Shown one piece after another: positions 30,915 to 39,496 of a stretch of 39,585 nucleotides of DNA. The notes under the pieces were generated by a model. It made no database searches, was not told the DNA's origin, and was given only the letters and a program-made list of their open reading frames with translations. Numbering within the stretch: position 1 is the stretch's first letter; every line of letters begins with the position of its first letter. The stretch covers positions 1 to 39,585 of the forward strand of contig CAJOIU010000016.1 in the NCBI GenBank assembly GCA_905234855.1, in the 5' to 3' direction. The DNA is from an uncultured Oscillospiraceae bacterium (GTDB lineage: Bacteria; Bacillota; Clostridia; Oscillospirales; Oscillospiraceae). The position numbers were made by a program, and so were the translations under genes.

Positions 30915-33900
30915 GTGAAGAATCTTACCCTTGCGATCCTGCAGAATAAAAACCTGACTCCCCTCCCCGACGCCGTCGAGGGGGGCGCTTTGCCTGCTCT
31001 TGTTTCCGGGCTGGCGCCGGTGCATCGCGCCCATCTGGCCGCGGCGCTGTCCCTGCGGACGGAACGGCCGGTCTTCGTGATCTCGCCGGACGACACGGCG
31101 GCCGAGGCCATGGCCGCCGATTTACGCTCCCTGCTGGGCGGGGATGTGACCGTCGTCGGCAGCCGCGAGTTCACGTTTTATGAAACGGAGAGCGTATCCC
31201 GGCAGGCGGAGCAGCGCCGTATGCGCGCGCTGGACGATCTCGGCGCCCGCCGGACGCAGGCGGCGGTATGCACCGTGGCCGCGCTCCTGCAGCGCGCCAT
31301 GCCCCCCTCCGTGGCCGCCAGAGCCGGGTTCACCCTCCGGCCGGGGCAGACGATGGCGCCGGAGGATGTGATCGACCGGCTGCTGCGCTCCGGCTACCGC
31401 TCCGCCGATCAGGTGGAGGGACCCGGGCAGTTTGCCCATCGGGGCGGCATCCTTGACGTGTGGTCAACGGCGGAGGAAACGCCGGCGCGGCTGGATTTCT
31501 TCGGGGACGAGATCGACGTGATTTATCGTTTTGACGCCTCCAGCCAGCGCCGCACGGAGGAGATGAAAGCCCTGCGCGTCCTGCCCGGGGCGGAGACGCT
31601 TCCCTCTCTCGGCGAAGGCGGCCGCGAGGGGCTTATCTCGGAGCTTCGCTCTCTGTCGGCACGGATCAACCGGAACGCGTCGCGGTTCGACGCCAAGCGG
31701 CTCATAGAAACGGTGAATAAGGATATCGAGACGCTGGAAAACGCCTCGGACTTCACCGCGGCCGATCGGTATATGTGCCTTGTGTATCCCCAGCCGGCGA
31801 CGGTGCTGGACTATATCCCGCCGGAGGCGCTCGTGGTCATGGATCAGCCCGGCAAGTGCGCCGAGCGGGCGAAAAGCTATCTGAAACAGGCGGCGGAGGA
31901 TATCCGGCTGCTCATCGAAGGCGGCACGCTTCTGGGACGGCTGGCGGAGTTTTATCTCCCGTGGGAAGCGGCGACGGAAAAGCTTCTGGATTTTCCCGTG
32001 GTGATGGCGGACGCTTTCACGGTGGGACGTTATCCGCTGGAGCCGCGCACGACGGTGGGCGTTTCCGCCAAGCAGCTCCCCTCCTATGCCGGCAGCGCGG
32101 ACGCTGCGTCGGACGATGTGAAGCATTGGCTGGGCGAGGGCTATCGCTGCGTGGTGCTCGCCGGAGACAAACGCCGCGCCGAGGCGCTCAAAGAGCTCCT
32201 TTCCGGCAAGGGCATCAGCGGGGTGTATCTCGATCCGCGACTAGATACGCTGCCGGAGCCCGGCAAATGCGCGGTCTGCGTGGGGAGCCTTTCCTCCGGC
32301 ATGGAATATCCCCAAATGAAGCTCGCCGTGCTGGCCGATACCCAGATCGCCAAAAGCGGCCTGCGCACGGCGCGGCGCAAGCGGGCTCTGCCCGCGGGGG
32401 CTCGGCTCGGCTCGTATGAGGATCTCTCCGTGGGCGATATCGTGGTGCATGAGACCCACGGCATCGGCCGCTTCGCGGGCATCTTCCAGATGCCGGTGGA
32501 CGGGGCGGAAAAGGATTATATCAAGATCTGCTACGCCGGAACGGACGCGCTGTATGTCCCCGCGACACAGCTCGACATGGTGACGAAATACATAGGCGCG
32601 GGGGAGGACAGCCCGGTAAAGCTCTCAAAACTCGGCGGCTCGGACTGGAACCGCGCGCGCAGCCGGGCGAAGGCCGCAGCCAAGGAGATGGCGGCGGAGC
32701 TCATCGGCCTGTATGCCGCCCGGCAGAACAGCCCCGGTCACGCCTTCGCGCCCGATTCCCCGTGGCAGACGGAATTTGAGGACGCCTTTGAATATACGGA
32801 AACGGACGATCAGCTCCGCTGCATCCGCGAGATCAAGGACGATATGGAGCGCCCCGTGCCCATGGATCGCCTGCTGTGCGGCGATGTGGGCTACGGTAAG
32901 ACGGAGGTCGCCCTGCGCGCCGTGATGAAATGTGTTTTGGACGGATATCAGGCGGCGATCCTCGTGCCGACCACCGTGCTGGCGCAGCAGCATTATCAGA
33001 CGGCGGTGAGCCGGTTTTTCGGCTTCCCGATCCGCATCGGGCTGCTCTCCCGGTTCTCGACGCCCGCCCAGCTCAAGGGGACGCTGGCAGAGCTGCAAAG
33101 CGGCGAGTGCGATATCGTCATCGGCACCCACCGGCTGCTGCAGAAGGATATCCGCTTTAAGAAGCTCGGCCTTCTCATCGTGGACGAGGAGCAGCGCTTC
33201 GGCGTGAGCCACAAGGAGCATATCAAGGAGCTGTCGAAGCAGGTGGACGTGCTGACGCTCTCGGCCACGCCCATCCCCCGCACCCTCAATATGGCGCTCT
33301 CCGGCATCCGGGATATGTCCACCTTGGAGGAGCCGCCGCATGACCGCCTTCCGGTGCAGACCTTCGTCATGGAGCATGACTGGGGCGTGGTGAGCGACGC
33401 CATCCGGCGGGAGGTCGCCCGGGGCGGGCAGGTGTATTACCTCCATAACCGCATAGACAATATCGAACGCACCGCCGCGCGGCTCCAGCAGCTTCTTCCG
33501 GATGTTTCGCTGGACGTGGCGCACGGCCGCATGAACGAGGCGGAGCTGTCCGCCGTGATGGATCGCGTTTCGCAGGGACAGACGCAGGTGCTCGTCTGCA
33601 CCACCATCATCGAAACGGGCATCGATATCCCGAACGTGAACACCCTCATCATCGAGGACGCAGACAAGATGGGGCTTGCCCAGCTCCACCAGATCCGCGG
33701 CCGCGTGGGACGCTCGTCCCGCCGCGCCAGCGCTTATCTGACGTATCGGAAGGACAAGGTGCTTACCGAGATCGCGGAAAAGCGCCTTGAGGCCATCCGG
33801 GAATTTGCGGAGTTCAACTCCGGCTTCCGCATCGCCATGCGGGATCTGGAGATCCGGGGCGCGGGCAATCTCCTCGGCTCCGAGCAGTCCGGCCACCTCA

Positions 33901-34439
33901 TCGATGTGGGATACGATATGTATCTGAAGCTCCTCGAGGAGGCGGTCATGGAGGAGAAGGGCGAAACTCCCCCCGTGCGCACGGAATGCGCCGCCGATCT
34001 GGCCGTCAGTGCAAATATCCCCGAGGCGTATATCCGAAGCCCGGAGCAGCGCATGGATATCTACCGCCGCATCGCTCTCATCCGCACCGAGGCGGAGGCC
34101 GACGATATCACCGACGAGCTGTGTGACCGCTTCGGCGATCCGCCGCCGAGCGTGAATGCGCTCATACAGGTGGCGCTGCTGCGGGGCGAGGCGTCGCAGG
34201 CGGGCATCACGGACGTGACCCAGAAGGGCGGCTTTGTGCGGTTTGCCTTCGCGGACTTCGATTTTGAGAGCGTCAGCGCCCTGTACGCGCAGGATGCGTG
34301 GAAGGGCCGCGTGAAGGTCGAGGCCGGCGGCAAGCCCGCCGTGGCGCTGAAGCTCGCCTCCAAGCGCCGCATTCTGGAGGAGGCCCGCAGCTTTGTGCGG
34401 GATTACGCCCGGATCCATTCGAAGGAGGTTTCGGCATGA
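30915..34439 (+). CDS. mfd: Transcription-repair coupling factor Mfd
   Basis: About 1174 residues from the GTG at 30915. The frame is open to 30792, but GAGG at 30903-30906 and the family's usual length favour the GTG. It has the UvrB-like N-terminal domains (GREFTFYETESVS, GQFAHRGGILDVWS), the RNA polymerase-interaction domain (VGDIVVHETHGIGRFAGI), and the RecG-like translocase with GDVGYGKTEVAL (Walker A), DEEQRFGV (Walker B), TLSATPIPRTLN, TTIIETGIDIPNVNTLI and QLYQIRGRVGRS-type QLHQIRGRVGRSSR. The TRCF C-terminal domain follows. It removes RNA polymerase stalled at lesions and recruits UvrA. ATGA overlap with the lipoprotein gene downstream. Confidence 0.97.
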   Translation: MKNLTLAILQNKNLTPLPDAVEGGALPALVSGLAPVHRAHLAAALSLRTERPVFVISPDDTAAEAMAADLRSLLGGDVTVVGSREFTFYETESVSRQAEQRRMRALDDLGARRTQAAVCTVAALLQRAMPPSVAARAGFTLRPGQTMAPEDVIDRLLRSGYRSADQVEGPGQFAHRGGILDVWSTAEETPARLDFFGDEIDVIYRFDASSQRRTEEMKALRVLPGAETLPSLGEGGREGLISELRSLSARINRNASRFDAKRLIETVNKDIETLENASDFTAADRYMCLVYPQPATVLDYIPPEALVVMDQPGKCAERAKSYLKQAAEDIRLLIEGGTLLGRLAEFYLPWEAATEKLLDFPVVMADAFTVGRYPLEPRTTVGVSAKQLPSYAGSADAASDDVKHWLGEGYRCVVLAGDKRRAEALKELLSGKGISGVYLDPRLDTLPEPGKCAVCVGSLSSGMEYPQMKLAVLADTQIAKSGLRTARRKRALPAGARLGSYEDLSVGDIVVHETHGIGRFAGIFQMPVDGAEKDYIKICYAGTDALYVPATQLDMVTKYIGAGEDSPVKLSKLGGSDWNRARSRAKAAAKEMAAELIGLYAARQNSPGHAFAPDSPWQTEFEDAFEYTETDDQLRCIREIKDDMERPVPMDRLLCGDVGYGKTEVALRAVMKCVLDGYQAAILVPTTVLAQQHYQTAVSRFFGFPIRIGLLSRFSTPAQLKGTLAELQSGECDIVIGTHRLLQKDIRFKKLGLLIVDEEQRFGVSHKEHIKELSKQVDVLTLSATPIPRTLNMALSGIRDMSTLEEPPHDRLPVQTFVMEHDWGVVSDAIRREVARGGQVYYLHNRIDNIERTAARLQQLLPDVSLDVAHGRMNEAELSAVMDRVSQGQTQVLVCTTIIETGIDIPNVNTLIIEDADKMGLAQLHQIRGRVGRSSRRASAYLTYRKDKVLTEIAEKRLEAIREFAEFNSGFRIAMRDLEIRGAGNLLGSEQSGHLIDVGYDMYLKLLEEAVMEEKGETPPVRTECAADLAVSANIPEAYIRSPEQRMDIYRRIALIRTEAEADDITDELCDRFGDPPPSVNALIQVALLRGEASQAGITDVTQKGGFVRFAFADFDFESVSALYAQDAWKGRVKVEAGGKPAVALKLASKRRILEEARSFVRDYARIHSKEVSA

Positions 34440-35584
34440 AAAGAAAGAGATTATCCGCCCTCGTTCTGGCGCTCATGCTGGCGTTGTCGCTGTGGGGCTG
34501 CGGAAAGACGGTGATCGAGCCGTATGAGTCCACGCCGCCGCTGGATTTCGCCGCGGCGTTTCAGAAGCATGACCCGGAGGAGATCGTGCTGTATGCCGGG
34601 GGCGAGGCCGTCACATGGCGGGAGCTGTTTTATGAAGTGATGTACTATGCCCGCGTCCTCTCCGGCTCGGAGACGATCGCCTTCGAGAGCTGGGACGAGC
34701 CCTGTCTCATCGTGGCGGACGCCGACGGGTCGCATCCGACCTACGGATCGCTCGTGCTGCAGAACGCCCTCACGGTGATCACCCAGTATCACGTCATGCA
34801 TAAAAACCTCACCGATGCGGGCGCGGTGCTGGGCAAAGAGGCGCTCGATGCCGTGGACGCCGTCCGGCAAAGCGCCGTAGACGATAACTTCGGCGGCGAC
34901 GAGGCAGCGTTCTATGCCTATCTCGACGATATGTTCTGCACCGAAGCCTTGTGGCTATGGTTCCATCAGGTGGACGCGCTGTATCAGTACGACGGGTTCA
35001 CGACCCTTTTCGGCAAAAACGGCGCGGACCTTCCCGACGCGGATGTGCTGGCCTATGCCGCCGGCGACCCGGCCGGGAATTGGACGGAATATGTGCAGCT
35101 AAAGCAGATCTGGCTGTATACGGACGATACCGCGGAGGACGCCGCGGCGGCGGAGACGGACGCGCTCGCGCAGATCGAGGCGGCGCTGGCCGCCGCTCCG
35201 GCCGACGAGGCGGAGGCCGTTTTCGACGCACTGTACGCGCAGTATAACGAAAACTCTGAGCTCGACGTTTACGGCGGCAGCCGGGCGGTATATGACGGCG
35301 ATGTGGACGAGGCGGTGTATCACGCGGCGCTGTCGCTGGAGGACTATGCGTGGACGACGGCGGACACAGGCGGCGCGCAGGTCGTGGTGATGCGCGTGCC
35401 GCTCGAGCCGGACGCCAATGTGGTCTTCGACCCGGAAAGCGGCACGATGTATACTCTGCGGTATTTCGCGGCGTGGCAGAGCTATGCCGACCGCATAAGC
35501 GGCCCGGACGGCTGGTTTGCCCACGCGACGCTGGAATGGGCGCCGGGCTTCGAGGATTTCAGCCTCGCCGAGGCGTTTGACTGA
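34436..35584 (+). CDS. PrsA/SurA-like lipoprotein (foldase-related, PPIase domain not obvious)
   Basis: A 382-residue secreted protein. The N-terminus MKRKRLSALVLALMLALSLW-GC is a lipoprotein signal with Cys22 lipidated. Residues 45-150 resemble the SurA/PrsA N-terminal chaperone domain (VLYAGGEAVTWRELFYEVMYYA, like the usual V-x-G-x-x-V-T-x-x-E-F). Mfd is frequently followed by a SurA/PrsA gene in Clostridia, which supports this. The expected parvulin domain is not recognisable; the region near 290-330 (YAWTTADTGGAQVVVMRV) may be a much altered remnant. Strongly acidic. Starts in an ATGA overlap with mfd, so it is in the same transcript. Confidence 0.7.
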   Translation: MKRKRLSALVLALMLALSLWGCGKTVIEPYESTPPLDFAAAFQKHDPEEIVLYAGGEAVTWRELFYEVMYYARVLSGSETIAFESWDEPCLIVADADGSHPTYGSLVLQNALTVITQYHVMHKNLTDAGAVLGKEALDAVDAVRQSAVDDNFGGDEAAFYAYLDDMFCTEALWLWFHQVDALYQYDGFTTLFGKNGADLPDADVLAYAAGDPAGNWTEYVQLKQIWLYTDDTAEDAAAAETDALAQIEAALAAAPADEAEAVFDALYAQYNENSELDVYGGSRAVYDGDVDEAVYHAALSLEDYAWTTADTGGAQVVVMRVPLEPDANVVFDPESGTMYTLRYFAAWQSYADRISGPDGWFAHATLEWAPGFEDFSLAEAFD

Positions 35585-35596
35585 AAAGAAAATACG

Positions 35597-35638
35597 GCGC
35601 TGCCCTCGGTTCGGAGCCGGACGGGCAGCGCTTCCTTA
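35597..35638. terminator. Bidirectional terminator between lipoprotein gene and gerAB
   Basis: GCGCTGCCC (35597-35605) pairs with GGGCAGCGC (35623-35631) around a partly self-complementary 17-nt loop. Tails TTCCTTATT (plus) and CGTATTTTC (minus). Confidence 0.75.
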
Positions 35639-36760
35639 TTATATAAGCATTTTCCTCAGCCTGCCGACGAGCAGGATGAGGGGGAAGCCGGCGAAGACGA
35701 AGAGATTCATAAGGAGCGGGATGCGCGTCTGCGACCATGCGGAAAACTGTTGGGAGGACGCGGCGATGAAGTGCCCGCACGCCCACACGGCGGGCGCCTC
35801 CAGCCACAAAAGCCACCGACCGCGGCGCGGGCTGAACAGAGGCAGGTTCTCCGATTTGGGATACCCGCATACCGTCCGCAGCGCCTCATGGGCGCAGCGA
35901 AGCAGCAGGGTGCAGAGAACGAAATCGGCAAATACCCACAGGGCGATGACCACCGCTTCGATCCGCTGGGCGAGGCCGAAAAGCGACACGTCCCGGATCA
36001 TGGTGAAAAACGGATAGCTCAGATGTGCGGTCAGCGCCGCGCCGAAGGTGCCGACGGCCTCCATGCACAAAAGACATGCCACGACGGAGAAGATCGCCAG
36101 CGGCAGGACGACCCATTTGGCGGGCTTTTCCGTCGGCTCGACATAGCCGCTCAGAAAGGAAAACAGCGCCGCGGCTCCGCCCACGGTGAAGATCGGCCAT
36201 GCGCCGAGGAGGATGCCGGGCGCGTCCGACAGATCCACGGGGACGAGGTTTTTCCATGTGACGTTCGATACGGCGAACAGGGAGACGAGCGCCAGCGCCA
36301 GCAGCAGGATCGCCCGCAGGATCACGGCGGTGCGCGCCGTCGCCCGAAGGGTGCCCAGCGCGGCGAGCATACACAGCGCCAGCATCACGAGGAGGAAGGG
36401 ATCGGTGTTCGACTGCTGGTATACCGTGGCGGCGAGCCGCTCCGCACCGCCGCGCAGGATGAAACCCGCGTAAAACAGGAACCACGCGCCATAGACAAGC
36501 AGCACCAGCCGCCCGAGCACGGGGCCGAAATAGCGCAGGATAAGGTTTGCCGTCCCCTCCCCGGGGCGAAGCTGCCGCCGGAGAAGATTCATGAGCGCTG
36601 TCAAAACCAGCAGAATGAGAAACGACGGCACGGCGCACAGCCATGCCCCCCGACCTGCCATCAGCACCGACGTGCGGGGAAGCACCCGCATCAGCGGCGA
36701 GAGTAGCGCGGCAAAGATCGCGGCGGCGAATTGGGGGCGCGTAACGGTACTGTCTTTCAT
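35639..36760 (-). CDS. Spore germination permease, GerAB/YndE family
   Basis: A 373-residue polytopic protein with about ten hydrophobic segments and no signal peptide, opening MKDSTVTRPQFAAAIFAALLSPLMRVLPRTS. Features of the family include the early Arg-Gly-x-Trp region, PGEGTANLILRYFGPVLGRLVLLVYGAWFLFYAGFILR and a late RCAHEALRTVCG loop. GerAB proteins are APC-superfamily-like subunits that bind the germinant in the inner spore membrane. Third gene of the operon in the order gerAA-gerAC-gerAB; the stop of gerAC is 21 bases upstream. No Shine-Dalgarno is visible, so it probably relies on coupling. Confidence 0.85.
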   Translation of the reverse strand: MKDSTVTRPQFAAAIFAALLSPLMRVLPRTSVLMAGRGAWLCAVPSFLILLVLTALMNLLRRQLRPGEGTANLILRYFGPVLGRLVLLVYGAWFLFYAGFILRGGAERLAATVYQQSNTDPFLLVMLALCMLAALGTLRATARTAVILRAILLLALALVSLFAVSNVTWKNLVPVDLSDAPGILLGAWPIFTVGGAAALFSFLSGYVEPTEKPAKWVVLPLAIFSVVACLLCMEAVGTFGAALTAHLSYPFFTMIRDVSLFGLAQRIEAVVIALWVFADFVLCTLLLRCAHEALRTVCGYPKSENLPLFSPRRGRWLLWLEAPAVWACGHFIAASSQQFSAWSQTRIPLLMNLFVFAGFPLILLVGRLRKMLI

Positions 36761-36781
36761 GGGGCGGGTGTCACACTCCGA

Positions 36782-37891
36782 TCAGTTGGAAAGGTCATAG
36801 CTTCGCTGGATCTCCCCCGCGGCCTTCACCGTGACGGGCAGCGACGGGAACATCGTTTCCCAGTCCCCGTCGGCGTCTGCCGCGCCGGTGGGGGCGGTTT
36901 TCATGACGGCGCCCCGCAGATCGAGATAATCGCAGCCCAGCCGCTGGGAGAGCGATACCGCGGAGGAAAGAGCGCTCTCCACAGCGGCAGAAAGCGCCGA
37001 TTGCAGCCGTTCGACATCCTCCGCGCCGCCCTCCTTCCGCTCCAGAACCCCCGCCTGCAGGGTGCAGTCGATGCGGATCCCGGAAAGCCTGCCCTCCTCC
37101 CATACGCCGGAGGCGCTGGCGCTGGCGCCGAACAGCTCAAGGACACAGCCGTCCAGCTTGATATGCGTGCCGGTGACGCCCTTTTCCAGCAGCGCCGCGC
37201 CGAGGGTCTCCTCCTCGGTGAGATAGGCGGCGAGAGCGCCGTTTTGCAAAACGGCATAGCCGGCGGGGATCACGGCGTCGGTGACTTCCTCCTCGGTGTA
37301 TACCGTCCCCTCCGAGGGACGCTGCTCCACCGCCATGCAGAGAGCGCTGCCCCTCTCCAGCAGCGACGAGGCCGCTTCCCGCAGGGTATAGACGTGCAGC
37401 CCCCGCACCAGCTCCTCCCGTTCCAGAGAGGCCAGCCGCTCGGTGATATCCGTCTTTGCGCCGGAGGCGCCCGTCACGGCGGCGTAGGCGTTCCCCTTCA
37501 CGGCCAGCATCACCGTGTCCATGCGCATGGCCGGACTTCGCTCCGCCCAGTCCAGCAGCGGCATAACGCCCTGATCGGCCATGGTCTCCCCGATGAGGAT
37601 ATAGCGCACATGCGCGTAAAACAGCTCGTCCTCCGGGGAATAATCCTGCAAGCGGCTGATGGCCGGCTCGATTCCGGCGGCGGAGGTCTTCATGACGAGA
37701 GGCGCGCCGCCGTCCGGTCCGATGCCGGAGGATACGCTCAGGATGACGCCGCCCTCCGTCCGGTCGAGGCCGATGGTCTGGATCGGCCGCAGATGCTCCA
37801 TATCCCGGTGGCTCGAAAACATATTCCCCTCGCAGCCGGAGAGCAGCAGCGCCGCCCCGAGGGCAAGGCAAATCGCGGCGATCCGTTTCAT
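36782..37891 (-). CDS. Spore germination lipoprotein, GerAC family
   Basis: A 369-residue lipoprotein: MKRIAAICLALGAALLLSGCEG with Cys20 lipidated. Then IQTIGLDRTEGGVILSVSSG (the GerC repeat of GerAC proteins), SPEDELFYAHVRYILIGETMADQGVMPLLDWAERSPAMRM (the R-x-x-L-D-W-x-x-R-x-P motif near 115-125), and the C-terminal domain with AVESALSSAVSLSQRLGCDYLDLRG. GerAC anchors to the outer face of the inner spore membrane and is needed for receptor function. The start at 37891 overlaps the gerAA stop by four bases (ATGA); the open frame farther upstream is gerAA antiphase and not coding. Confidence 0.88.
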   Translation of the reverse strand: MKRIAAICLALGAALLLSGCEGNMFSSHRDMEHLRPIQTIGLDRTEGGVILSVSSGIGPDGGAPLVMKTSAAGIEPAISRLQDYSPEDELFYAHVRYILIGETMADQGVMPLLDWAERSPAMRMDTVMLAVKGNAYAAVTGASGAKTDITERLASLEREELVRGLHVYTLREAASSLLERGSALCMAVEQRPSEGTVYTEEEVTDAVIPAGYAVLQNGALAAYLTEEETLGAALLEKGVTGTHIKLDGCVLELFGASASASGVWEEGRLSGIRIDCTLQAGVLERKEGGAEDVERLQSALSAAVESALSSAVSLSQRLGCDYLDLRGAVMKTAPTGAADADGDWETMFPSLPVTVKAAGEIQRSYDLSN

Positions 37892-39402
37892 GCCCGCCTC
37901 CGAATATCCCCGCCGTTTATGGAGGCGTCCCGCAGCTTGTCCGTCCACGGCGGACGGCGCAGGAAGACCGCCTGCGAGCCCGTCTTTCCCTGTCCGGCGA
38001 AGGCGGTGGATACATATGCCCGGCCAAAGCTCTCCAGCGAGCAGAGGTGCCATATTATAAAGGTAACGCCCACCACGATGCCGAACAGCCCCGCAAGCGA
38101 GGCGGCCACCGTCAGCGCGAAGCGGCACAGCCGCAGCGCCGTACCCATGTCCTGACTCGGCATGGTATAGCCCGCAATGCCCGCCAGCGCCACGACGATC
38201 ACGGCGATGGGGCTGATGACCTGCGCCTCCACCGCCGACTGGCCGACGATGAGCGCGCCAATGATGCTGACCGTATGTCCCACGGGATCGGGCAGCCGAA
38301 GCCCCGCCTCCTGCAGAAGCTCGAAGGCGATGAGCATGCCGAGGATCTCCGCCGACGTGGAAAACGGCACGGACTGCTTCGAGTCGATCACCGAGAGCAG
38401 CAGCTCCGTGGGGATCATCTCCGCGTGGAACATGGCGATGGACACATAAAGCGCCGGCAGTAAAAGCGTTATCGCAAACGCCAGCCACCGCAGCAGGCGG
38501 ATGGCCGACGCCGCGAGATAGTGCTGGGAGCCGTCCTCGTTCGTTTTCATGAACTCGGGCAGCGAGGCGGGGGCGATGAACGCCACGGGGATCCCCTCCG
38601 CCAGCACGGCGGCGCGGCCGTCCAGCAGCGCCATGGCGAGCTTATCCGGCCGCTCGGTATGGATGAGCTGCGGAAAAGGCGAGCGGGGCGCGTCGCACAG
38701 GCCGCTGTCCAGCGTATCCGGCAGGATGAGACCGTCCACATCGAGGCTGTCCAGCCTTCGCAGCAGCTCCTGCGGCAGCTCCGGCGCGGCTGCGCCCTCA
38801 AGCCACATCACCGCCGCGGCGGTGCGGCTTTTGCGGCCGACAGTCGTCTGGACGAGCTTGAGCTTCGGCGTGCGCAGGCGCGAGCGGAGCAGGCCGGTGT
38901 TCACCCGCAGCGATTCCACAAAGGCGTCCTTGCTGCCCTTGACGGATTTTTCGATAGAGGGCTCCTGTACGGTACGGTGCTGGTCGCTTTTCACCTGAAA
39001 AAGAAAGGCCGTGCCGTCAAATACCGCCGCGCAGTTCCCGCAGGAGAGGGCGTCGATGACCTCGTCCATAGTCTCCACGCGCTTCATGTCGCTGCCGTAA
39101 GCGGCGCCACGATCCAACAGGGCAGCCGCGTCTCCGGGTGTTTTCGCGCCGCCAAAACGGGCGGGATCGGTCAGCGGCCGCAGTACCTGCTCGGCCACGT
39201 CGGAGCCGGACACCGTGCCGTCGATCCAACAGACGAAAAGCGCCGCGCCTGTGCCTCCCGCCGCTACCTCCCGGCCGATGAAATCACCGCATCCGGAAAA
39301 TAATCCCCGCACCGCATCGGGTGAGATCGGGCAGTCGATCTCCGGCTTCGGCAAAGGGTGACGATCTACATCTTGTGGTCTGAAACGATTGAAAATCAAC
39401 AT
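37888..39402 (-). CDS. Spore germination protein, GerAA family
   Basis: About 504 residues from Met at 39402; 528 if the ATG at 39474 is used. The soluble N-terminal part has the GerA motifs GGTGAALFVCWIDGTVSGSDVAEQVLRPL and VNTGLLRSRLRTPKLKLVQTTVGRKSRT. Then the LPDTLDSGLCD and DGRAAVLAEGIPVAFIAPAS segment, and a membrane region of about five helices (ALYVSIAMFHAEMIPTELLL, EILGMLIAFELLQEAGLRLP, VGQSAVEAQVISPIAVIVVALAGI). The 39474 start lies on top of a rightward promoter in an A/T-rich run and adds an unconserved peptide, so I prefer 39402, but neither has a good ribosome-binding site. First gene of the gerAA-AC-AB operon, expected to be forespore-specific. Confidence 0.9.
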   Translation of the reverse strand: MLIFNRFRPQDVDRHPLPKPEIDCPISPDAVRGLFSGCGDFIGREVAAGGTGAALFVCWIDGTVSGSDVAEQVLRPLTDPARFGGAKTPGDAAALLDRGAAYGSDMKRVETMDEVIDALSCGNCAAVFDGTAFLFQVKSDQHRTVQEPSIEKSVKGSKDAFVESLRVNTGLLRSRLRTPKLKLVQTTVGRKSRTAAAVMWLEGAAAPELPQELLRRLDSLDVDGLILPDTLDSGLCDAPRSPFPQLIHTERPDKLAMALLDGRAAVLAEGIPVAFIAPASLPEFMKTNEDGSQHYLAASAIRLLRWLAFAITLLLPALYVSIAMFHAEMIPTELLLSVIDSKQSVPFSTSAEILGMLIAFELLQEAGLRLPDPVGHTVSIIGALIVGQSAVEAQVISPIAVIVVALAGIAGYTMPSQDMGTALRLCRFALTVAASLAGLFGIVVGVTFIIWHLCSLESFGRAYVSTAFAGQGKTGSQAVFLRRPPWTDKLRDASINGGDIRRRA

Positions 39403-39467
39403 ACTGGTAGTATTCCCACCGCTTCGGAAATCATCAAAAATTTTTTGAAAAAATGCGAAAAAAAGTG

Positions 39468-39496
39468 TTGACATTTCGATTTCCCGGTGTTACTAT
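39468..39496 (+). promoter_or_regulatory. Strong rightward promoter at the right edge
   Basis: Consensus TTGACA (39468-39473), 17-bp spacer, TACTAT (39491-39496). It points out of the window and away from gerAA. Confidence 0.8.

Noticed and set aside
32625-34418. 597-codon minus-strand open frame inside mfd
   Set aside because: Antisense shadow of the conserved Mfd translocase domain.
39403-39474. N-terminal 24 codons of the gerAA frame
   Set aside because: A/T-rich, overlaps a divergent consensus promoter, and gives an unconserved Phe-rich peptide without a good ribosome-binding site. The Met at 39402 is preferred.
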